Source: Methylotenera_A sp040079935 (lineage in GTDB: Bacteria > Pseudomonadota > Gammaproteobacteria > Burkholderiales > Methylophilaceae). From it: a stretch of DNA of 20,530 nt. This document shows positions 14,948-20,530 of the stretch, one piece after another. Every line of letters begins with the position of its first letter. The stretch's first letter is position 1. Under the pieces are notes generated by a model. That model was not told the origin of the DNA, ran no database searches, and saw only the letters and a program-made list of their open reading frames with translations. A program made the translations under genes and the position numbers. The stretch is from NCBI GenBank assembly GCA_040079935.1, contig JBEBJI010000033.1, positions 1 to 20,530 on the forward strand. Reading direction: 5' to 3'.

Positions 14948-16216
14948 TTAGCCTTTTATCTTAATACCTAACTGTTTCAACTTGCGATACAAATGCGTGC
15001 GCTCTAGCCCAGAAATTTCGGCGAGTTTGCTCATGTTACTGCTGATCATCGCCATGTGGTGTTGAAAGTAAAAACGCTCAAAATCATCACGCGCTTCGCG
15101 CAAAGGCAAGGCGATATTAACTGGCAGAGATTGCAGTTTCGATTCTTGACTTTCTGGCACATCAGAAAACTGCTCCATTACCCGCGTTACATCTCCCAGC
15201 GTAATTTTTTCTTCTAAACTGCTCAACATTAAATTTTGCACGACTGCCTCTAATTCTGCCAAATCGCCTAGCCAATCGGCATTGCGTAAGCCATTTAAAG
15301 CCGCAACATCAAAAATTTTATAATTAATGCCTGCCGTTTCCACCAGCAAATTCGCCATTGCCACGGCAAGGTCGGGAATATCTTCGCGATGATCGTTGAG
15401 CGCTGGCACTTTAAGCGTGCTGATAGAAAGCTCATGTAATAAAGCGTTATCAAACTGCTCATTCTCTGCAAGTTGCGGCAGGCTTAGATGGCTGGCGCAC
15501 ACTACACGCGTTTGATATTTTTCGGCTTTGGCCAACATGAGTTGCAGGCCTTTTTGCTCGGTTTTATTCAGCGCAGAAACCTCATCAATAAACACAATAC
15601 CATCGCGTGCTTGCTCTAAAATTTCTAATGGCGCAGTGGCTAATTTTTCGTACTCAGTTAAACCCACCCAAGGCGTATCAGCTGTATGTAAAAAACGTGC
15701 GCATAGCTCTACACTGCCGCCTTTTTTGCCGATGAGCAATAGCGCGCTTTTAGTGCGCGAAATTTGCTCTAAGCGTTGCTTAAGCTCATTTATGACCAAA
15801 CTTTTACCAAAGCTGGCCAAATTCATTTCTGTTCTAGGTAAATTTTCGGCATGTTTTAGTGCCGCCGTCACGGTTTTAAGTAACTTTTGTAGCGCGATGG
15901 GTTTTTCTAAAAAATCAAAAGCACCAATGCGCGTGGCCTCAACCGCGGTATCTATCGTGCCGTGACCCGACATCATCACCACTGGCATGGTCAGCAGACC
16001 AGCATTACCCCATTCTTTTAGCAAACTAATGCCATCGCAATCAGGCATCCAAATATCCAGCAAGACTAAATCTGGGCGCTGCTTAATGCGCGAATCGCGC
16101 GCCGCTTGGGCGTTTTCTGCAACTGAAACTTGGTGCCCTTCATCGAGCAAAATATCGCTTAATAATTCTCGAATTCCAACTTCATCATCCACTACCAAAA
16201 TATTGCGTGACGCCAT
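14948..16216 (-). CDS. ntrX: NtrX-like response regulator with a degenerate AAA+ domain
   Basis: This is a response regulator partnered with the NtrY-type kinase upstream. The receiver domain (1-120) is intact: acidic pair in VVDDE, phosphoacceptor Asp54 in LVLLDIWMPDCDG, and Lys in FLEKP. The middle has the outline of a sigma-54 AAA+ domain, but the Walker A position reads LLIGKKGGSVE instead of GESGTGKE. The segment that should hold GAFTGA is deleted, so the text jumps from TPWVGLTEYEKLA to the Walker B-like GIVFIDEVSAL. FREDLYYRL has become NALLHELSIS, and WPGNVREL has become WLGDLAELE. A Fis-type helix-turn-helix (MSKLAEISGLERTHLYRKLK) ends it. At 422 residues it is shorter than a usual NtrX (about 450-460). 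It probably binds DNA and responds to phosphorylation without activating sigma-54. Confidence 0.88.
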   Translation of the reverse strand: MASRNILVVDDEVGIRELLSDILLDEGHQVSVAENAQAARDSRIKQRPDLVLLDIWMPDCDGISLLKEWGNAGLLTMPVVMMSGHGTIDTAVEATRIGAFDFLEKPIALQKLLKTVTAALKHAENLPRTEMNLASFGKSLVINELKQRLEQISRTKSALLLIGKKGGSVELCARFLHTADTPWVGLTEYEKLATAPLEILEQARDGIVFIDEVSALNKTEQKGLQLMLAKAEKYQTRVVCASHLSLPQLAENEQFDNALLHELSISTLKVPALNDHREDIPDLAVAMANLLVETAGINYKIFDVAALNGLRNADWLGDLAELEAVVQNLMLSSLEEKITLGDVTRVMEQFSDVPESQESKLQSLPVNIALPLREARDDFERFYFQHHMAMISSNMSKLAEISGLERTHLYRKLKQLGIKIKG

Positions 16217-16235
16217 GTTTACTTCCTTAATTACG

Positions 16236-18503
16236 CTACTTTAGCGATTTTTGCTTCTTAACTGTGTTTTTTGTTTCCCTACTAGGGGTTTTTACTTTAA
16301 TTTCACTCTTTAATTTCATATTACTGGGTTTTGATTCATTCGCTTTTTCAATAGGCAACACTATAGTAATACAGGCGCCGCCCGTTTGGTTGTTTTCTAT
16401 TTTAATTTGTCCAAAATGTTCTTCTATCATCTTCTTAACAATCGCCAAACCTAAGCCCGTGCCATGCGCTTTTGTCGTCACATAAGGCTCGAAAGCGTGC
16501 GCAAGTAAATCTAGCGGAAAGCCTTGCCCATTATCTTTAACAGAGAGCTTAATTGCAGACTCATCAAATGTGGTTTGTACCAAAATTTCAGGGGTTTCAA
16601 TTTGCTTCAGTGCATCCTGCGCATTTTGCATTAAATTGTGCAGCACCTGCCGCAACATAGTCGCATCGCCTTTTGTATCGGGCATATTGGGCATTAAACT
16701 ATAAGTGATTTTAATTTGCGCGCTGTCTTCTCGTGCACCTTCATAAAGCGCCGAAACATCTTTAATCAATTTATTAATATTCAGCTTGCTTAATTTTGCC
16801 GATGGCGCACGCGCGTATTCGCTGAATTCATTCACCATACTTTTTAAAGCGGTGACTTGGTTTACAATCGTATCCGTGCCGCGCTGCAACATGCTGGCAT
16901 CTTCTGCACTTAATTTTGCGCTGAGTTTATGCTGCAAACGCTCTGCCGAAAGCTGAATTGGCGTAAGCGGATTTTTGATTTCATGCGCTAGCCTTCGCGC
17001 TACTTCACCCCAAGCCGCATCGCGTTGGGCTTGCGCCATGGTAGTGACATCATCAAACACCACCACAAAGCCGCTGCCCGCGCTGGCTGGTAAACGCGTA
17101 GCACGCACCAATAATAATTGTTTGCCCTGCGGCCGTATTATTTCTAATTGTTTGGTCAACTCTAGCTTTTCTTGATCTTGCGTTTTTGGAAAATCTTGCG
17201 TTTTAGTAAACTCAAAGTGCGATTGCAGTAATTGAATAAATTCAGCCAAAAAAGGCAGCTCTTTTGCAATGCCTACAAAAGGTTTATTTTCATGTGGCTT
17301 AAGATCAATCTCTAAAATATTGCTCGCTGCCACGTTATAAGTGCGCAACTCGGCCTTTTCATTGAACGCCAATACGCCCGAAGACAAATGCGCCAAAATG
17401 GTTTCTAAATAACCACGCGCCGCCTCCACACGCGCTCTGTTTCTATCCGCGGCTTTGGTGGCATCATCAAGCTGGCGCGTCATGCTGTTAAACGATTTCA
17501 CCAAAATACCTAGCTCATCTTCTCCATGTTCGGGTAACATCGTGCTGTAATCTCCGCTGGCAATAGCACGCGTGCCTTCTGCCAGCACACCAAGTGGCTG
17601 CGTTAATCTGCGGCTGAGCACAAATGCAATCGCTAACGCTGACAACATAGCGAGCATCAGCACCAAAGTCAGCGTGAGCTTAAAATTATCCTTAAGTGAA
17701 TCGCGGCTATACGAAAGCTCTTGATAATCGCGATAAACGTCCTGCACCGCCTCTGCCGTGTTAGAGAGCGATTTTGGCACTGGTTGCAACAGTTGCAAAA
17801 TGCGCGTTTCTCCCGCTATTTCTTGCACATTCACTGGTGCTAGCACGCGCAAATAAAGGCCTTTATTAGGAATCGGTTCAATTTTGCCATACACGCGCGT
17901 TTGCGCTTGGCGCAGCTGCTGAACGCTCGGCAACTCAGGTAAAAAACTATTCGGGTCGTTGCTCGAAATCGAAATAATACGTCCTTGCGGCGTTAGCAAT
18001 ACCGCATCTTGAACGCCTGATTTTTCGCGTAAATCATTCAGCAAACTATAGTGCGTTCTTGATGGCTGAAAAGCCAAGCTGGTGGCCATGTTCTCAGCTT
18101 TTTCTTCAATATCTGTCAGCATAATATCGAGTGCGCGCTGCCCCAAACTCAAGCCGCCATCTAGTGCAGATTCTACTTTGACGTTAAACCAAGATTCTAT
18201 CGAGCGCGTGAGAAAATTCACCGAAACCAAATATACGATGAGCCCAGGAATAATCGCCATCAGCGCAAACGTACCCAATAGGCGAAGCGTAAGGCGGCTG
18301 CCCATGACGCCGCTTTTAATTTTTTTGTATAAATGCCAAAGCTGAAAGCCAATCAGCACAATCAGCGCGCCTGCCAAGGCAATATTGATGTAGAGCAGAA
18401 TTTTGTAGTAATCGCCAGAAATGGCTGTATTCGCGCTTGCCAGCGAAAGTAGGTATAACAACACCAAACCCAACGCCACACTGACAAATAAAACGTATCT
18501 CAT
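16236..18503 (-). CDS. ntrY: NtrY-type membrane sensor histidine kinase
   Basis: NtrY is a membrane kinase linked to nitrogen or redox sensing in alpha- and betaproteobacteria. The 755 residues begin with three hydrophobic helices (about 1-25, 36-60, 70-95). A periplasmic region follows to a fourth helix near 275-295, then a HAMP segment (LSRRLTQPLGVLAEGTRAIA), a PAS domain, and the kinase core. The dimerisation motif is LAHEIKNPLTPIQ with His507, followed by NLMQNAQDA (N box), DNGQGF (G1) and GTGLGLAIVKKM (G2). All catalytic motifs look intact, in contrast to the partner regulator. A basic C-terminal tail follows the ATPase domain. The ATG overlaps the stop of the DUF4390 gene by one base (TAATG), and ntrX starts 19 bases downstream. 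Confidence 0.94.
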   Translation of the reverse strand: MRYVLFVSVALGLVLLYLLSLASANTAISGDYYKILLYINIALAGALIVLIGFQLWHLYKKIKSGVMGSRLTLRLLGTFALMAIIPGLIVYLVSVNFLTRSIESWFNVKVESALDGGLSLGQRALDIMLTDIEEKAENMATSLAFQPSRTHYSLLNDLREKSGVQDAVLLTPQGRIISISSNDPNSFLPELPSVQQLRQAQTRVYGKIEPIPNKGLYLRVLAPVNVQEIAGETRILQLLQPVPKSLSNTAEAVQDVYRDYQELSYSRDSLKDNFKLTLTLVLMLAMLSALAIAFVLSRRLTQPLGVLAEGTRAIASGDYSTMLPEHGEDELGILVKSFNSMTRQLDDATKAADRNRARVEAARGYLETILAHLSSGVLAFNEKAELRTYNVAASNILEIDLKPHENKPFVGIAKELPFLAEFIQLLQSHFEFTKTQDFPKTQDQEKLELTKQLEIIRPQGKQLLLVRATRLPASAGSGFVVVFDDVTTMAQAQRDAAWGEVARRLAHEIKNPLTPIQLSAERLQHKLSAKLSAEDASMLQRGTDTIVNQVTALKSMVNEFSEYARAPSAKLSKLNINKLIKDVSALYEGAREDSAQIKITYSLMPNMPDTKGDATMLRQVLHNLMQNAQDALKQIETPEILVQTTFDESAIKLSVKDNGQGFPLDLLAHAFEPYVTTKAHGTGLGLAIVKKMIEEHFGQIKIENNQTGGACITIVLPIEKANESKPSNMKLKSEIKVKTPSRETKNTVKKQKSLK

Positions 18504-19060
18504 TATTTAATATCTTTAAGCGCCCACTCAAACTTTTGTGAAGTTAAATTCCATTTTTCGGAAGCAATCGTATCCACCTGAATCGCTTTGGGTAGCTTGG
18601 TTTGGTCTAAGCGAATGAGTAGCGCGGCGTTATACACCTCATTTTTTTCTAACAGGGGTTTTTCAACCACTTTCCAATCAACTATTTGTGCCAACTCTTG
18701 CTTGGCCTCACTCAAGGTTTCGAAGGATTTTTGATGCACGCCACGATTGACCAAATACTGTTTAGTCAACGCGTGATAGCTGAGCATAATATTTTGTGAT
18801 GTGGTCACAATTTCATCGTCAAACCAATATTGACGCGGGCTGACGATTTGAAACTCCACCAAAAAATTAAGTGGCACACCTTTATTAATCGCCTCTTCAA
18901 TTTCATTATCAAAAGCAATATCCACGTCCGCGCTCAAGCTATAATGCTCATCTAACGGCTGCAGTTCTGCGCTTTTGATATTGATGCTACTGGTGGCCGA
19001 TGCAAAAGTCGTCACACACAACAGCAGTAAAAATGCGCTAATTTTTAACAAGTAGCGCAT
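18503..19060 (-). CDS. DUF4390 family exported protein
   Basis: This is an uncharacterised secreted or envelope protein. A signal peptide (MRYLLKISAFLLLLCVTTFA, probable cleavage after ASA) is followed by a beta-rich domain starting INIKSAELQPLDEHYSLSAD, which has the DUF4390 pattern, including FEWALKDIK at the end. Several in-frame ATGs exist between 19102 and 19060. The one at 19060 leaves the cleanest signal peptide and a 23-base overlap with the rsmB stop, so it is preferred; 19102 would add 14 residues. The order rsmB-DUF4390-ntrY-ntrX is common in betaproteobacteria, suggesting the protein assists NtrY or simply shares its transcript. No function is assigned. Confidence 0.85.
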   Translation of the reverse strand: MRYLLKISAFLLLLCVTTFASATSSINIKSAELQPLDEHYSLSADVDIAFDNEIEEAINKGVPLNFLVEFQIVSPRQYWFDDEIVTTSQNIMLSYHALTKQYLVNRGVHQKSFETLSEAKQELAQIVDWKVVEKPLLEKNEVYNAALLIRLDQTKLPKAIQVDTIASEKWNLTSQKFEWALKDIK

Positions 19061-20378
19061 AAAAAAAGCCATCATGCTGTGCATTTGGAATAAGTTGACC
19101 ATTTATCGTATCTATATTCTTACCAATGTCGTTAGTCATTAAAAGCGGCAATTGAGTTGCATCCACATTTTTTTGCAAAAAATTGTCGATTTGTTGTTGA
19201 TTTTCTTCATTAAAAACCGAACAAGTCACATAGAGTAATTTACCTTTTTTTGCCAAACATTGCCACATTTGTTGCAAAATTGCCGATTGTTGTTGCGTAA
19301 ATGTTGCAATATCGGTCTCACGGCGCAACCACTTAATATCCACATGCCTGCGCACAATGCCAGATGCGGTACAGGGCACGTCGGCCAATATGCGATCAAA
19401 CGGTTCAGCCGCCTTAAAAGTTGACGCGTCGCCCAATTGCAAATCAGCACTTAAATTTAGTCTATTTAAATTACTTTCCACGCGATTTAAACGGCTGGCA
19501 TCGTTATCCAGTGCGGTTAAGTCAACGTTTTCTAATTCTAAAATATGTCCCGTTTTTCCGCCTGGCGCCGCGCAAGCATCGAGCCCGCGCATATCTTTTT
19601 TCAGGTCTAACAAATGCGCCGCCAGCTGCGCACCGTAATCTTGCACCGAAACCACGCCATCCGCAAAACCTGGAATTTGCTCAACAGGCAAAGGCTTCGT
19701 CAGCATCACCGCATCTGCCCCCAAATGCGTCGCCTCGATGCTTTGCCGCGCTAATAATTGCAGATAATCTTCCGTACTAATTTGGCGGCGATTCACGCGC
19801 AAAGTCATCGGCGGATGCAAATTACCTGTTTTTAATATTTCAGAATAACTGCCCTGAAAGCCAATATCCATGCGGTCTGCAGGCATGCTGTTTTTAGCAT
19901 TTTTTTGTTCTGGATATTGCGTTTTAAGCTTATTTATCCACCATTGTGGATAAGAATATTGCGCAACTTCGTCATTGTTTAATTTGCTTTTTAATTCATC
20001 TTTTTGGCGTAAAAAATTACGCAACACGCCATTCACCAAACCTTTTGCCCAACGCGGTTTTGCATCACCCGCCGCTTTCACGGCTTGATTCACCACGGTA
20101 AAATCATCGGCTTTATCGTGCAGCAATTGATAAATCGCCACCAACAAAAGCGCAGTAATGTGCTCATTGCTTAACGGTTTTTCTAACAACTGCGTTAAGT
20201 AAGCATTCACTTCGCCATAAAAACGCAAAGTGCCATAACTTAAATCTGCCGCCGCACCGCGCTGTTGTGGCGTGGCTTTTGGGTAACTGCTCAGCGCATC
20301 TGGCAATGCTAAAGTGAGATTACGACCTGCCAAGACGTTAGATACAGCAATTGCCGCGATTTGTTGGGAAATGTACAA
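19038..20378 (-). CDS. rsmB: 16S rRNA (cytosine-967-C5)-methyltransferase RsmB with a 19-residue insertion
   Basis: RsmB (Sun/Fmu) methylates C967 of 16S rRNA. The N-terminal NusB-like domain (about 1-145) includes YGTLRFYGEVNAYL and KGLVNGVLRNFLR. The methyltransferase domain carries DACAAPGGKTGHILEL (SAM site, 267-282), DVPCTASG with Cys336, and VTCSVFNEEN with the catalytic Cys386. Residues 159-177, containing MPADRMDIGFQG, interrupt the usual continuation of YPEQ and are encoded by a copy of the repeat described at 19848. The start is TTG 20378; there is no ATG, and the frame is closed by a stop at 20414-20412. No Shine-Dalgarno is clear, so the true start could lie among the few codons above. 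The 3' end overlaps DUF4390. Confidence 0.93.
   Translation of the reverse strand: MYISQQIAAIAVSNVLAGRNLTLALPDALSSYPKATPQQRGAAADLSYGTLRFYGEVNAYLTQLLEKPLSNEHITALLLVAIYQLLHDKADDFTVVNQAVKAAGDAKPRWAKGLVNGVLRNFLRQKDELKSKLNNDEVAQYSYPQWWINKLKTQYPEQKNAKNSMPADRMDIGFQGSYSEILKTGNLHPPMTLRVNRRQISTEDYLQLLARQSIEATHLGADAVMLTKPLPVEQIPGFADGVVSVQDYGAQLAAHLLDLKKDMRGLDACAAPGGKTGHILELENVDLTALDNDASRLNRVESNLNRLNLSADLQLGDASTFKAAEPFDRILADVPCTASGIVRRHVDIKWLRRETDIATFTQQQSAILQQMWQCLAKKGKLLYVTCSVFNEENQQQIDNFLQKNVDATQLPLLMTNDIGKNIDTINGQLIPNAQHDGFFYALLVKN
19848..19904 (-). repeat. Hairpin repeat copy 3, in frame inside rsmB
   Basis: Bases 19849-19885 match 35 of 37 positions of the repeat after rpoN (6034-6070). Read with rsmB, the 57 bp give exactly 19 codons (residues 159-177) without a stop or frameshift. 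The flanking residues, YPEQ before and YSEILKTGNLHPPM after, line up directly with YPEQWQSIVEANNQRPPM of E. coli RsmB once the 19 residues are removed. The flanks CTGCC and GGCATG can pair weakly, so hairpin potential is retained. Confidence 0.85.
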
Positions 20379-20530
20379 AGGATGCTCAAGGTTTTTTAGA
20401 TTGCGTAGATTTTACTTGATAACCACCTAATCAGGGGGCATTCACATGGTTTTGACTTTAAATCCCCTTGCCGCGCCTTCGGCTTGAGCCAGCAGATGGA
20501 AAGCGGCGAGGACTGTTTGAGAGCTGAAAG
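20379..20530. other. Upstream flank of rsmB, no gene recognised
   Basis: No complete gene is visible. A minus-strand frame is open from the window edge (20530) to a stop at 20398-20396 and reads 44 residues, including SICWLKPKARQGDLKS. I do not recognise it as the end of fmt or another usual rsmB neighbour. Bases 20461-20530 are about 59% G+C, richer than the AT-leaning surroundings. It may be the edge of an inserted or repeated element, or simply an intergenic region. Confidence 0.35.

Noticed and set aside
1..20530. CRISPR arrays, tRNA or rRNA genes, complete insertion sequences
   Set aside because: No regularly spaced direct repeats, no tRNA-like cloverleaf with a GTTCGAATC-type arm, no rRNA sequence and no transposase-like frame were seen on reading both strands.

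Overview
The window is a piece of a proteobacterial chromosome, most likely a betaproteobacterium of the Methylophilaceae (Methylotenera/Methylophilus) type. This rests on gene order and protein similarity from memory, not on a search. The DNA is visibly AT-leaning, the genes are tightly packed, and all 19 complete or partial genes look intact.

Layout. Positions 1-597 (minus) hold the N-terminal part of a Kef-type cation/proton antiporter, cut by the window edge. A divergent intergenic region of about 150 bp follows. From 745 to 14885 every gene is on the plus strand: (i) a lipopolysaccharide block, kdsD-kdsC-lptC-lptA-lptB, with overlapping or near-touching genes; (ii) rpoN (sigma-54), a hairpin repeat, then hpf, hprK and rapZ; (iii) a promoter-like site and the phosphotransfer genes for an EIIA of the mannose family, HPr and enzyme I; (iv) a small DUF4870 membrane protein, oligopeptidase A (prlC), a thiopurine methyltransferase-like gene and exonuclease III (xth). 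From 14948 to 20378 the genes run on the minus strand in the order rsmB, DUF4390, ntrY, ntrX and converge on xth. The last 150 bp carry no gene I can name.

How the genes fit together. The first block makes the Kdo precursor (A5P isomerase and Kdo8P phosphatase) and the bridge and ATPase that export LPS. The middle block is a regulatory PTS with no permease subunit in the window: EI phosphorylates HPr on His15, HPr can pass phosphate to EIIA, and HprK can phosphorylate HPr on Ser46. RpoN, Hpf and RapZ sit beside it, but the usual ptsN (EIIA-Ntr) between hpf and hprK is absent. The minus-strand block pairs a normal-looking NtrY kinase with an NtrX-like regulator whose AAA+ domain has lost its ATPase and sigma-54 contact motifs.

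The most unusual signal is a short repeat family with the core CAATATCCATGCGG, present three times in the same orientation. Two copies form hairpins just after rpoN and between xth and ntrX. The third lies in frame inside rsmB, where it adds 19 residues to an otherwise normal protein. The second strongest signal is the degenerate NtrX.
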